A program made the position numbers and the translations under genes. Below the pieces are notes generated by a model. That model did no database searches and was not told where the DNA came from. It saw only the letters and a program-made list of their open reading frames with translations. Shown piece by piece: positions 36,643 to 45,105 of a stretch of 64,000 nt of DNA. The DNA comes from UBA4615 sp046046245 (GTDB lineage Bacteria; Pseudomonadota; Gammaproteobacteria; Burkholderiales; Burkholderiaceae_E), in the NCBI GenBank assembly GCA_046046245.1, contig JBJOKE010000022.1, positions 62,001 through 126,000 of the forward strand, in the 5' to 3' direction. Each line of letters opens with the position of its first letter. Within the stretch, counting starts at the first letter, position 1.

Positions 36643-37836
36643 ATGACGGGCAAGGCCCTGCAGGGACTGCGCGTGATGGAGCTCGGCAGCCTGATCGGCG
36701 CGCCGTTCTGCGGCACGCTGATGGCCGAGTTCGGCGCGGACGTGATCAAGGTCGAGGACCCGGCCACCGGCGACATGTCGCGCCACCTCGGCCAGTCCGT
36801 CGACGGCACCGGCCTGATGTTCGCGGGCCTGGGCCGCAACAAGCGCTGCGTGACGCTCGACCTGCGCCGCCCCGAGGGCCAGGCGCTGGCCCTGAAGCTC
36901 GCGTCGACCTGCGACGTGCTGATCGAGAACTTCCGCCCCGGCACGCTCGCATCGTGGAACCTCGGCTGGGACGCGCTGTCGGCGGCGAACCCCCGGCTCG
37001 TGGTGGCGCACGTCTCGGGCTTCGGCCAGACCGGCCCGTACCGCGACCGGCTCGCGTTCGACCGGATCGCCACCGCGTTCAGCGGCCAGGACTGGGTCAC
37101 CGGCTTCCCCGACAACCCGCCGACCCGCCCGGGCGGCGCGCTCGCCGACTACATCACCGCCCTCTTCTGCACGATCGGCACGATGTTCGCGCTCCACCAC
37201 CGCGACCACGTCAGCGGCCGGGGCCAGGAGGTGGACCTCGGCCTCTACGAGGGCATCCTGCGGATCGCCGGCTCGATCGAGGCCTTCGGGCTGCTGGGCA
37301 CGGTGCCGACGCGGCTGGGCAACAGCAATCCGAGCATCGCGCCCGCCGAGACCTACCGCACCGCCGACGGCGCGTGGCTGTCGATCAACGCGGGCACCGA
37401 CAACGTCTGGCGGCGGATGCTCGCGCTGATGCAGCGCGAGGACCTCGCCGCCGACGAGCGCTTCGCGACCGCGCGGGCGCGCGCGGCGAACCACGCGGCG
37501 GTCAATGCGATCGTCGCCGGCTGGGTCGCGGAGCGGGACGTCGACACGCTGATCGGGCTGCTCGCGCGCGAGTCGGTGCCGGCCACGAGGATCAACAGCA
37601 TCGCCGACGTCGTCGCCGACCCGCACGTGCGCGAGCGCGGCAACGTCGTCGAGGCGGTGCTCGCGTCGGGCCGCACCTTCCTCACGAGCGGCGTGGTGCC
37701 GAAGCTGTCCGAGACGCCGGGCGCGATCGACTTCGTCGCCCCGGCCCTCGGCGCGCACAACGACGAGGTCTGGGGCGGGCTGCTCGGGCTCTCGCGCGAC
37801 GCGCTCGACGCGCTGCGCCGCGACCGGATCATCTGA
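36643..37836 (+). CDS. CaiB/BaiF (family III) CoA-transferase
   Basis: An enzyme of 397 residues that moves CoA between carboxylic acids. Family features: LGSLIGAPFCGTLMAEFGAD at the N-terminus, VIKVEDPATGD, VLIENFRPGTLASWNLG, VSGFGQTGPY, and the catalytic Asp in PGGALADYITAL. AETYRTADGAWLSIN closes the core. A strong GGAGGAG lies 5 bases before ATG 36643. The substrate is unknown, and neither an acyl-CoA dehydrogenase nor a hydratase lies beside it. Confidence 0.9.
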   Translation: MTGKALQGLRVMELGSLIGAPFCGTLMAEFGADVIKVEDPATGDMSRHLGQSVDGTGLMFAGLGRNKRCVTLDLRRPEGQALALKLASTCDVLIENFRPGTLASWNLGWDALSAANPRLVVAHVSGFGQTGPYRDRLAFDRIATAFSGQDWVTGFPDNPPTRPGGALADYITALFCTIGTMFALHHRDHVSGRGQEVDLGLYEGILRIAGSIEAFGLLGTVPTRLGNSNPSIAPAETYRTADGAWLSINAGTDNVWRRMLALMQREDLAADERFATARARAANHAAVNAIVAGWVAERDVDTLIGLLARESVPATRINSIADVVADPHVRERGNVVEAVLASGRTFLTSGVVPKLSETPGAIDFVAPALGAHNDEVWGGLLGLSRDALDALRRDRII

Positions 37837-37919
37837 CCGCGTCGACCCGCGTCGACCACCCGGACGCGCGCTCCCCGCAGGCCGCCGAGGCGGTCCCGCC
37901 GGCGGCCTCCCGCGGCGCG

Positions 37920-39227
37920 TCAGCCCCGGTGGGTCGAGGGCTGCAGCACCTGCACGCGCGGTGCGGTGGCGGTGCCCGGCGTGAACGCGAAGTCCACCTC
38001 GGGTGCGAGCCCGCTGACGATCCGCGCCACGCTGCGGCCCGAGCCGCAGGCATGCGTCCAGCCGAGCGTGCCGTGGCCCGTGTTGAGGAAGAGGTTCGGC
38101 AGCTTCGAGCGCCCGATGATCGGCACGTTGCTCGGCGTGGCGGGACGCAGCCCGGTCCAGAACTGCGCCTCGGACGCATCGCCCGCGCCGGGGAAGAGCG
38201 CCTCCACGCGCCGCACGATCGCCTCGCAGCGCACGCGGTTCAGGTCGCGGTCGTAGCCGTTCAGCTCGGCGGTGCCCGCGATCCGCAGCCGGTCGCCGAG
38301 CCGCGAGAACACCAGCTTGTACTCGTCGTCGGTGAGCGAGACCTGGTGCGCCTTCGACGCATCCTTCACCGGCATCGTCACCGAGTAGCCCTTGGCCGGG
38401 TAGATCGGCAGCCGGATGCCGAGCGGCTTCACGAGCAGCGGGCTCAGCGAGCCCATCGCGACCACGTAGGCGTCGCCGCGGATCCGACGGAAACGCCCTT
38501 CGGCATCGGTCGCCTCGACGTGGTCGATCCCGCCGCCCGCCTCGCGCAGCGCGGTGATCGTGTGGCTCATCAGGAAGCGCACGCCCGCAGCCTCGCACAG
38601 CCGCACCAGCTCGCGCGCGAAGCGGTTCGCGTCGCCCGACTCGTCCTCGGCGGTGTAGGTCGCGCCCGCCAGCCGGTCGCGGACGTGCGCGAGCGCAGGC
38701 TCCAGTCGAACCGCCTCGTCGGCCGAGATCACGCGCCGGTCGCAACCCAGGTCGCGCATCTGCTTCGCCGGTGCCTCGGCGGCCTCGAACTCCTTCGGGT
38801 TCGTGTAGAAGTGCAGGATCCCCTGCGCGCGCTGGTCGTACTCGAGGCCGGTCTCGCGGCGCAGCTGCTGCAGCGATTCGCGGCTGTAGGTGCCCAGCCG
38901 CACGATCTGCTCGATGTTGTGGCGCGTGCGCGCCGGCGTGCACTCGCGCATGAACTGCAGGCCCCAGGCCCACTGGCGCGCGTCGGCGCGCAGCCGGAAC
39001 AGCAGCGGCGCGTCCTCCTTGCCCAGCCACTGCAGCACCTTCAGCGGCGCGCTCGGGTTCGCCCACGGCTCGGCGTGGCTCACCGAGATCTGGCCGCCGT
39101 TGGCGAAGCTGGTCTCCGCGGCCGGCGTCGCCTGCCGGTCGACGACGGTCACGTCATGGCCGAGCTGGCGCAGGTACCAGGCCGAGGTGACGCCGAGCAG
39201 GCCGGCTCCGAGGACGACGACGTTCAT
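37920..39227 (-). CDS. dadA: D-amino acid dehydrogenase
   Basis: A FAD-dependent membrane-associated oxidoreductase of 435 residues, very close to the length of Escherichia coli DadA. It oxidises D-amino acids to 2-oxo acids and feeds electrons to quinones. The N-terminal FAD motif is VVVLGAGLLGVTSAWYL. SFANGGQISVSHAEPW, WTGLRPATPSNVPIIG and NLFLNTGHGTLGWTHACGSG are family signatures. The downstream-coded C-terminus contains a typical hydrophobic end. It follows the Bug-type gene in the same direction after 64 bases, so the pair may be co-transcribed under the LysR regulator at 40432. Confidence 0.9.
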   Translation of the reverse strand: MNVVVLGAGLLGVTSAWYLRQLGHDVTVVDRQATPAAETSFANGGQISVSHAEPWANPSAPLKVLQWLGKEDAPLLFRLRADARQWAWGLQFMRECTPARTRHNIEQIVRLGTYSRESLQQLRRETGLEYDQRAQGILHFYTNPKEFEAAEAPAKQMRDLGCDRRVISADEAVRLEPALAHVRDRLAGATYTAEDESGDANRFARELVRLCEAAGVRFLMSHTITALREAGGGIDHVEATDAEGRFRRIRGDAYVVAMGSLSPLLVKPLGIRLPIYPAKGYSVTMPVKDASKAHQVSLTDDEYKLVFSRLGDRLRIAGTAELNGYDRDLNRVRCEAIVRRVEALFPGAGDASEAQFWTGLRPATPSNVPIIGRSKLPNLFLNTGHGTLGWTHACGSGRSVARIVSGLAPEVDFAFTPGTATAPRVQVLQPSTHRG

Positions 39228-39291
39228 GGCGGGTTCCTTCCGGGGGGTGGGGACCGGTCCCGCGGCGCCGACGCGCGCGGGACCGCGGGGA

Positions 39292-40290
39292 TCACTGGGG
39301 CTGCAGGTCGATCGACTTCGCGATCGCGCGGAACTGCGCGGTGCCGGCGGCGTAGACCTTGCCGACGGCCTCGAGCGGCTGCGGCTCGGCCATCAGCAGG
39401 CTGTGCGCGCCCAGGCCGTCGCGGACCGCGGGGTCGGCGAGGGTGTCGCCGATCGCCTTGTGCAGCCGCTGGACCACCGCCTCCGGCGTGTCCTTCTTCA
39501 CGAAGTAGCCGGTCCAGATGTCGAACGCGAAGTCGCGGACCTGCTTCGACTCGGCGATCGCCGGATACGCCTTCACGCTCTCGCGCCGCTCCCGGTTCAG
39601 CATCGCCAGCACCTTCAGCTTGCCCTGCTTCGCGAAGTCGTCGTAGCGACGGCCGTAGGGCGCGAGGAAGATGTCGACCTCGCCGGCGAGCAGGTCCTGC
39701 TCGGCGGGCTGGCCGCCCTTGTACGGCACGTGCGTCATCGGCACGCCGATCGTCTTCGACAGGTGCTCGCCCAGCAGGTGGTAGAACGAGCCGACGCCCA
39801 CGCTCGCGTAGCTGACCGGCCGGCCGGCCGCGGCCTGCCTGCGCGCGTACTCGACGAACTCGTCGACGTTCGAGACCGGCAGCGACGCGCGTGCGAGGAA
39901 CGCGATCTGCGCGGTGGCGATCATCTGCACGAGCCGGAAGTCCTCGCTGCGGAACCGGATCGACGAGATCGCGAGCGGCGCGAGGATCAGCTCGTTGGGC
40001 GAGCCCTGGAAGACCTGGTGGCCGTCGGCGGGCGCGGTCAGCACCTTCGTGGCGCCGATCGATCCGCTGCCGCCGCCGACGTTCTCGACGATCACCGGCT
40101 GCCCCAGCTGACGGCCGAGCGCGGTGTTGACGGTGCGGGCGATGATGTCCGACAGGCCGCCGGCCGGGTACGGCACGACGATCGAGACGGGGCGGGTGGG
40201 CCAGGCCTGCGCGCGGGTCGCGGCGGGCAGCGCCAGGCCGGCGCCGAGGGCCGACAGGCCGAGGAGGGTGGATCGCTTGTTCGGGTTCAT
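39292..40290 (-). CDS. Bug/TctC-family periplasmic binding protein (first)
   Basis: A protein of 332 residues with a Tat-like/Sec signal (NPNKRSTLLGLSALGAGLALP, cut near RAQA) and the TctC fold. Markers are VSIVVPYPAGGLSDIIAR, VIVENVGGGSGSIGA and MTHVPYKGGQPAEQDLLAGEVD. Such proteins bind small carboxylates for tripartite tricarboxylate transporters, but many are orphans acting as sensors. No TctA or TctB membrane partner is in the window. ATG 40290 faces the divergent LysR gene across a 141-base region containing a perfect palindrome. Confidence 0.88.
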   Translation of the reverse strand: MNPNKRSTLLGLSALGAGLALPAATRAQAWPTRPVSIVVPYPAGGLSDIIARTVNTALGRQLGQPVIVENVGGGSGSIGATKVLTAPADGHQVFQGSPNELILAPLAISSIRFRSEDFRLVQMIATAQIAFLARASLPVSNVDEFVEYARRQAAAGRPVSYASVGVGSFYHLLGEHLSKTIGVPMTHVPYKGGQPAEQDLLAGEVDIFLAPYGRRYDDFAKQGKLKVLAMLNRERRESVKAYPAIAESKQVRDFAFDIWTGYFVKKDTPEAVVQRLHKAIGDTLADPAVRDGLGAHSLLMAEPQPLEAVGKVYAAGTAQFRAIAKSIDLQPQ

Positions 40291-40334
40291 CGCGGGCCTC
40301 GCGGAAGGGATTCGGCTGCGGCGTCGCCGATGAC

Positions 40335-40350
40335 GGTTCGATGACGAACC
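40335..40350. promoter_or_regulatory. perfect 6-bp palindrome, candidate LysR operator
   Basis: GGTTCG-ATGA-CGAACC lies midway between the divergent Bug-type and LysR genes. LysR-type regulators usually bind such dyads in the shared promoter. The spacing differs slightly from the classical T-N11-A box. Confidence 0.5.
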
Positions 40351-40431
40351 GGACCGATTCTGGGAAGGTGTGCACCATGTGTCCAATGCATTATTCTCCT
40401 TCTTGTCATTCGTCTGACGACTGAGCGTGCG

Positions 40432-41442
40432 ATGAACATCCGCCACCTCGAGCACCTGCTCGCCATCGCCGAGACCGGCTCGTTCAGCCGCGCGGCCGAG
40501 CGCGTGTTCATCACGCAGTCGGCGCTGAGCCGCAGCATCCGCGCGCTGGAGGACGAGCTGGGCGGGCTGCTGGTCGACCGCGTCGGCAAGCGCAACGAGC
40601 TGACCGCGCTCGGCCACGACGTGGTGGCGCGCGCGCGGCAGGTGGTGCTGGGCGCCGAGGAGCTGCGACGCAGCGCGGCGCTGTTCGCCGGCGGCACCGG
40701 CGGCGCGATCCGCGTGGGCCTGGGCTCGGGCCCGGGTGCGATGCTGATGACCCCGCTGATGGTGCACATGGCGACGCGCCATCCGGGCGTGCGCGTCGAG
40801 ATCGCGCGCGGCTCGACCGAGCTGCAGCTGGTGCAGCTGCGCTCGCGCGAGCTCGAGGCGCTGGTGGTCGACGCGCGCCGTGTGTCGCCCGCGCCGGACC
40901 TGCGGATCGAGCCGCTCGGCGAGATGCGCACCGGGTTCGTCTGCCGCGCGGACCATCCGCTCGCGGGCCGCGCACGCGTGTCGATCGACGACGTGCTGGC
41001 CTATCCGGTCGCGACGACGCCGCTGTCGGCCGAGGTCGCGCGGCTGCTGGTCGAGCAGTACGGTCCGGTGGCCGATCCCGCCAGCCTGGGCACGCTGCGC
41101 TGCGAGGAGATCACCAGCCTGATCGACGTGGTGACGCGCACGCGCGCGGTCTATCTCGGCATCGTCTCGGCCGCGGGCGAGCCGATCGAACGCGGCCGTC
41201 TCGTCGAGCTCCCGCTCGTGCCGCGGATGCGCGCCACCGCGCGCTTCGCGTACGTGACCCTGGAGGGCCGGACCGAGGCACCGGTGATGACGGTGTTCCG
41301 CGCGTTCGTGCGCGAGCGGCTGCGCGACGGGACGACGGAGGCGGCGGCGGAGCGGGACACGGATCGGCCCACCCCCCGCGCGACCCGCCGAGCGGAATCC
41401 GGCGCGCCGGTCCGCGGCACTCGCCGCGCGGCGACCCGCTAG
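40432..41442 (+). CDS. LysR-type transcriptional regulator
   Basis: A regulator of 336 residues: the N-terminal winged helix-turn-helix (MNIRHLEHLLAIAETGSFSR, AAERVFITQSALSRSIRALE) is followed by a LysR substrate-binding domain beginning at about residue 90 (IRVGLGSGPGAML). The last ~40 residues are an Arg/Thr/Ala-rich tail not typical of the family. It is divergent from the Bug-type gene and dadA, which it probably controls. The effector is unknown and might be the ligand of the Bug protein. Confidence 0.88.
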   Translation: MNIRHLEHLLAIAETGSFSRAAERVFITQSALSRSIRALEDELGGLLVDRVGKRNELTALGHDVVARARQVVLGAEELRRSAALFAGGTGGAIRVGLGSGPGAMLMTPLMVHMATRHPGVRVEIARGSTELQLVQLRSRELEALVVDARRVSPAPDLRIEPLGEMRTGFVCRADHPLAGRARVSIDDVLAYPVATTPLSAEVARLLVEQYGPVADPASLGTLRCEEITSLIDVVTRTRAVYLGIVSAAGEPIERGRLVELPLVPRMRATARFAYVTLEGRTEAPVMTVFRAFVRERLRDGTTEAAAERDTDRPTPRATRRAESGAPVRGTRRAATR

Positions 41443-41544
41443 ACCATCGTCGACGGCACGGTCCGCCGGCGGCAGTCGTGCATGGAGCGGCCGGTGCGCC
41501 GCGATCGGGAGCGCCGAGCGCAGCGGGGCGACGCCGCGATCGAC

Positions 41545-42537
41545 TCACGCGTCGAGCGCCCGCCCGGCCTGCTCGCCCCGCCGACCGAAGCGCGCCCGGT
41601 ACGCCCCCGGCGGCACCCCGACGATCCGCCTGAACGCCGTCCGGAACGTCTCCGGCGACGCGTAGCCGCAGCGCTCGGCCACCCGCGCGATCGGCAGCGT
41701 GCCGGCCTCGAGCAGCTCGCGCGCACGCGTCATCCGCTCGCGCTGAAGCCAGGCGAGCGGCGTGGTGCCCGTGGCGGCCTCGAAGCGGCGCAGGAAGGTG
41801 CGCGGGCTCATCGCCGCGCGCCCGGCCAGCGCGTCCACCGCGATCGGCGCATCGAGCCGCGCGCGCGCCCAGTCCATCACGCGGGCGATCGAGCGTGCCG
41901 GCCGCGGCGCCACCGGCGCGTCGACGTACTGCGCCTGCCCACCCTCCCGGTGCGGCGGCATCACCAGCCGGCGCGCGACCGCGTTCGCGATCCGCGCGCC
42001 GAAGTCGCGCCGCACCAGGTGCAGCCCCGCGTCGATGCCGGCCGCGCTGCCGGCCGAGGTGATCAGCTCGCCGTCGTCGACGTAGAGCACGTCCTCCTCG
42101 ACACGCGCGAGCGGGAAGCGCTCGCGCAGCTCGGCGACGTAGCGCCAGTGCGTGGTCGCGCGGCGGCCGTCGAGCAGCCCCGCGTGGCCGAGCACGAAGG
42201 CGCCCGAGCAGATCGTCAGCACGCGCGCGCCGCGGCCCACCGCGCGGCGCAGCTCGCGCAGCAGCGGTTCGGGCGGCCGCTCGCCGCGGTCGCGCCAGCC
42301 GGGGATCACGATGGTCCGCGCGTGGCGCAGCGCCGCCGGCCCGGCGTGCGCGCGCACCCGCACGCCGCCGGTACCGCGGGCCTCGGGCCCGTCGACGCCG
42401 ACGATCCGGCAGTCGTACCAGGGCACGCCGAGCTCGGGCCGTTCGAGGTCGAAGAGCTCGATCGCGATGCCGTACTCGAAGGTGCACAGGCCGTCGTAGG
42501 CGAGGACGGCCGCGATGCCGGGGGCGTGCGCGCGCAT
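41545..42537 (-). CDS. FtrA/GlxA-type AraC family regulator
   Basis: A regulator of 330 residues with an N-terminal DJ-1/PfpI-like domain (VLAYDGLCTFEYG; the nucleophile-elbow-like ILTICSGAFVLGHAGLLDG appears as VLTICSGAFVLGHAGLL) and a C-terminal AraC double helix-turn-helix (MSPRTFLRRFEAATGTTPL, VAERCGYASPETFRTAFRR). This matches FtrA-type regulators, often divergent from a rhodanese gene as here. ATG 42537 begins 98 bases from the rhodanese ATG, so the promoters overlap. Confidence 0.85.
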   Translation of the reverse strand: MRAHAPGIAAVLAYDGLCTFEYGIAIELFDLERPELGVPWYDCRIVGVDGPEARGTGGVRVRAHAGPAALRHARTIVIPGWRDRGERPPEPLLRELRRAVGRGARVLTICSGAFVLGHAGLLDGRRATTHWRYVAELRERFPLARVEEDVLYVDDGELITSAGSAAGIDAGLHLVRRDFGARIANAVARRLVMPPHREGGQAQYVDAPVAPRPARSIARVMDWARARLDAPIAVDALAGRAAMSPRTFLRRFEAATGTTPLAWLQRERMTRARELLEAGTLPIARVAERCGYASPETFRTAFRRIVGVPPGAYRARFGRRGEQAGRALDA

Positions 42538-42635
42538 TGGCGGAAAGCTACCAGACCTTGGCGTTTCCGCCACTCGCATCGCGGACGATCCCGCGCGACG
42601 ATGTCGGCATCCCGACCCGTCCGCCGAGGCCCGAG

Positions 42636-43061
42636 ATGACGACGCCCTCCCCCGACACTCCAGCCGGCTCGATCGTCGCGGCGATCCCGGCCGCCCCGAG
42701 CACCGCCGCGGTCGCGCACTTCGAGGCACTGCTCGCGCACGAGACCGACTGCGCCGACGTGCACGCCGACCTCGCCGCCGGGCGCGCCGCCTTCGTGCTG
42801 CTCGACGTCCGCGGCCCGGCGGCCTTCGCGCGCGGCCACGTCGCCGGCGCGACGAACCTGCCGCACCGCGAGATCGACGCGGCGCGGATGTCGGCCTGGC
42901 CGCCGGACACGCTCTTCGTGGTCTACTGCGCGGGCCCGCACTGCAACGGGGCAGACCGCGCGGCGCTGCGGCTCGCGCGGCTCGGCCGTCCGGTCAAGCG
43001 GATGATCGGCGGCGTGACCGGCTGGCTCGACGAAGGTCTCCTGCTGGCCGCGGGCGCCTGA
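42636..43061 (+). CDS. rhodanese-like sulfurtransferase
   Basis: A single-domain rhodanese of 141 residues. The active-site loop is VYCAGPHCNGAD, with the catalytic Cys first and a second Cys in the loop. LLDVRGPAAFARGHVAGATNLPH is the CH2A-like signature, and MIGGVTGWLDEG closes the fold. It may shuttle sulfane sulfur or respond to oxidative/electrophile stress. It leads a three-gene plus-strand set (rhodanese, DUF1272, EthD) divergent from the FtrA-like regulator, the usual arrangement for this regulator type. Confidence 0.85.
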   Translation: MTTPSPDTPAGSIVAAIPAAPSTAAVAHFEALLAHETDCADVHADLAAGRAAFVLLDVRGPAAFARGHVAGATNLPHREIDAARMSAWPPDTLFVVYCAGPHCNGADRAALRLARLGRPVKRMIGGVTGWLDEGLLLAAGA

Positions 43062-43082
43062 CGCGAGAACGAGGAGACCGCG

Positions 43083-43331
43083 ATGCTCAAGCTCAAGCCG
43101 TCGTGCGAATGCTGCGACACGGACCTGCCGCCCGACTCGACCGACGCACGGATCTGCTCGTTCGAGTGCACGTTCTGCGCACAGTGTGCGCAGACGCGGC
43201 TCGGCGGGCGCTGCCCGAACTGCGGCGGAGAACTGCTGCAGCGGCCGCGCCGCCCCGCGGAGAGACTCGCGCGCTTCCCGGCCTCGACCGAGCGGGTGTT
43301 CAAGCCGCAGGGCTGCGCGGGCGCGGGCTGA
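43083..43331 (+). CDS. DUF1272 cysteine-rich protein
   Basis: A protein of 82 residues of DUF1272. It has eight cysteines in the N-terminal half (CECCDTDLP, CSFECTFCAQCAQ, CPNCGGELL), probably binding zinc. The family is small and uncharacterised, and is often encoded near rhodanese or FtrA-type genes. ATG 43083 lies 21 bases after the rhodanese stop with GAGGAG upstream. The final ~20 residues are species-variable. Confidence 0.88.
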   Translation: MLKLKPSCECCDTDLPPDSTDARICSFECTFCAQCAQTRLGGRCPNCGGELLQRPRRPAERLARFPASTERVFKPQGCAGAG

Positions 43332-43472
43332 CGAGGTGCCGGCGGAGGCTGCGCACGCACCCGTCCGGACGATTGACCGATGCTGCGGCGCGGCGTGAGA
43401 CTGCGGCTCCGCTCACGGCCCGCGCGTCGCAGCCCGCGACCACGCGCCTCGGGCACTCAAAGGAAGACGACG

Positions 43473-43784
43473 ATGATCAAGGTCACGGTGATGTACCCGC
43501 ATCGGGACGGCGCGCGCTTCGACCACGCCTACTACCGCGACCGCCACATGCCGATGGTCAAGGACACGCTCGGCGCGGCCTGCACCGGCTACACCGTCGC
43601 GAAGGGCCTGGGCGGCGGCGCGCCCGGCGCGCCGGCCCCCTACGTGGCCTACTGCGAGCTGTTCTTCCCGTCCGTGCCCGCGTTCCAGCAGGCCTTCGGA
43701 CCGCACGCGACGTCGATCATGGCCGACGTGCCGAACTACACCGACATCGCGCCGGTGATGCAGGTCAGCGAAGTGGTGGCCTGA
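43473..43784 (+). CDS. EthD family protein
   Basis: A dimeric alpha-beta barrel protein of 103 residues, recognised by MIKVTVMYPHRDGARFDH and YYRDRHMPMVKDTLG. EthD-like proteins are small oxygenase or degradation accessory proteins of mostly unknown activity. AAGGA lies about 7 bases before ATG 43473. The 141-base gap after the DUF1272 gene looks non-coding, and the set is probably still one transcript. Confidence 0.82.
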   Translation: MIKVTVMYPHRDGARFDHAYYRDRHMPMVKDTLGAACTGYTVAKGLGGGAPGAPAPYVAYCELFFPSVPAFQQAFGPHATSIMADVPNYTDIAPVMQVSEVVA

Positions 43785-43856
43785 GCGCGGGGGTCTGCCA
43801 CGAGCCGACGGCCCGCGGCGACGGCGGCCCCGCGGTCGCCGCGATGACCTCCCGGG

Positions 43857-44495
43857 TCAGGCCGCCCCGCCCGCCGACATCGCCACCCACCGCTGCACGC
43901 TCGCGCGCGACCACTGCCTGCGCGCGTAGTCCGCGAGCGGTGCGGGCACCGTGTCGCCGGCGAGCACCAGCCGGTTGAGCATCAGCGCGAGGTCGGTGTC
44001 GGCGATGCACCAGGCCTCGCCCGCGAGGTTCGGACGGCCGTCCGCGAGCCACGCACCGGCCGCAGCGAACAGCGTGTCGGCCACCGCCCGCGCCGCGTCC
44101 GACAGCGGCGCGGCCACCGGCCGCGCGAACACGAACGCGGTCGAGCGCTCGGCGCGGATCGCCGTCAGGTCGCTGCGCAGCCACGCCTGCACCTGCCGCG
44201 CCCGCGCGCGCTCGCGCGGCGTGCGCGGATAGAGCGGCGGGCCGTCGAAGGCCTCGTCGACGTACTCGTCGATCGCCGACGACTCGGACAGCGCGAAGCC
44301 GTCGTGGACCAGCGTCGGCACGCGGCGCGTGGCCGACAGCGACGCATAGCCGGCGGCGCGGTTCGCGCCCGCGGCGAGGTCGACGCGCTCGAGGTCGAAC
44401 GCGACGCCCTTCTCGACGAGCGCGACCCAGGCCGACATCGCGTACGGGCTGTGGTGGTTCGCGTCGACGTACAGCAGCGGGCGGGGCGGATTCAT
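43857..44495 (-). CDS. yfcF: glutathione transferase YfcF
   Basis: A cytosolic glutathione transferase of 212 residues that aligns along its whole length with Escherichia coli YfcF (214 aa). Shared stretches include HHSPYAMSAWVALVEKG, TRRVPTLVHDGFALSESSAI, VQAWLRSDLTAIRAER and WCIADTDLALMLNRLVLAGD. YfcF has glutathione-dependent peroxidase/disulfide-reductase activity and helps oxidative-stress tolerance. ATG 44495 fits the family start. It stands alone between the EthD set and a small membrane protein gene. Confidence 0.92.
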   Translation of the reverse strand: MNPPRPLLYVDANHHSPYAMSAWVALVEKGVAFDLERVDLAAGANRAAGYASLSATRRVPTLVHDGFALSESSAIDEYVDEAFDGPPLYPRTPRERARARQVQAWLRSDLTAIRAERSTAFVFARPVAAPLSDAARAVADTLFAAAGAWLADGRPNLAGEAWCIADTDLALMLNRLVLAGDTVPAPLADYARRQWSRASVQRWVAMSAGGAA

Positions 44496-44595
44496 GGCGG
44501 GCTCGTCCGAGTGGGGATCCGGCGATCGTAGCGCGGGCGACGCGGCCCGGGCGAGCCGCCCCGCGCGTGGCCGGTCGGACCCGCGGGGCCCGCGC

Positions 44596-44976
44596 TCAGG
44601 CCGGGGCGCGCTGCGCGAGATGCGCCACGCCGCCCACGGCGAGCAGCGCGAGCGCGACGAGGTCCGCACGCACGACGGTCGCGATCGGCGAACCGTAGCC
44701 GCCCACCCAGCCCGCGATCGCCAGGAACGAGACCACGCTCGCCGTCGCGACCAGCAGGGCCGGACCGTGCCAGTCCGGCCGGAACGCGGCCACCGCGATC
44801 CCCCCCGCCAGGATCCCGAACAGCACGGCGCGATGGCGCAGCAGGATCTCGAGGTCGGGGCCGCGGACCGGCACGCCGTACAGCGCCTCGAGCCGCGCGG
44901 CGCCGAGCACGCCCGCGACCGGCAGCACGTGGATCGCGGCGACGACCAGCAGGACGACGGTGACGAGCGGGCGCAT
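44596..44976 (-). CDS. small four-helix membrane protein
   Basis: A hydrophobic protein of 126 residues with four predicted membrane helices (about 3-25, 48-66, 73-92 and 104-121). The loop LEALYGVPVRGPDLEILLRH resembles a conserved family of unknown function, sometimes named in databases as a phosphopantetheine adenylyltransferase without catalytic motifs to support it. No catalytic residues are apparent. It is in the same direction as yfcF, 100 bases upstream. Confidence 0.65.
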   Translation of the reverse strand: MRPLVTVVLLVVAAIHVLPVAGVLGAARLEALYGVPVRGPDLEILLRHRAVLFGILAGGIAVAAFRPDWHGPALLVATASVVSFLAIAGWVGGYGSPIATVVRADLVALALLAVGGVAHLAQRAPA

Positions 44977-45105
44977 GACGGGACTCCGGGCGGTGGGCGA
45001 GGTGCCCCGTTGTAGCCCGCCGGTCGGCCGGGGTCGATGACCTCGCAGGTCATCCGGAGGCGGCGACCGGCGCGAACAGGCGCCCCGAGCATCGCCAGGA
45101 CCGCC

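Noticed and set aside
44596..44976. Phosphopantetheine adenylyltransferase
   Set aside because: The protein is four membrane helices with no nucleotidyltransferase motif. The name would be a database artefact.
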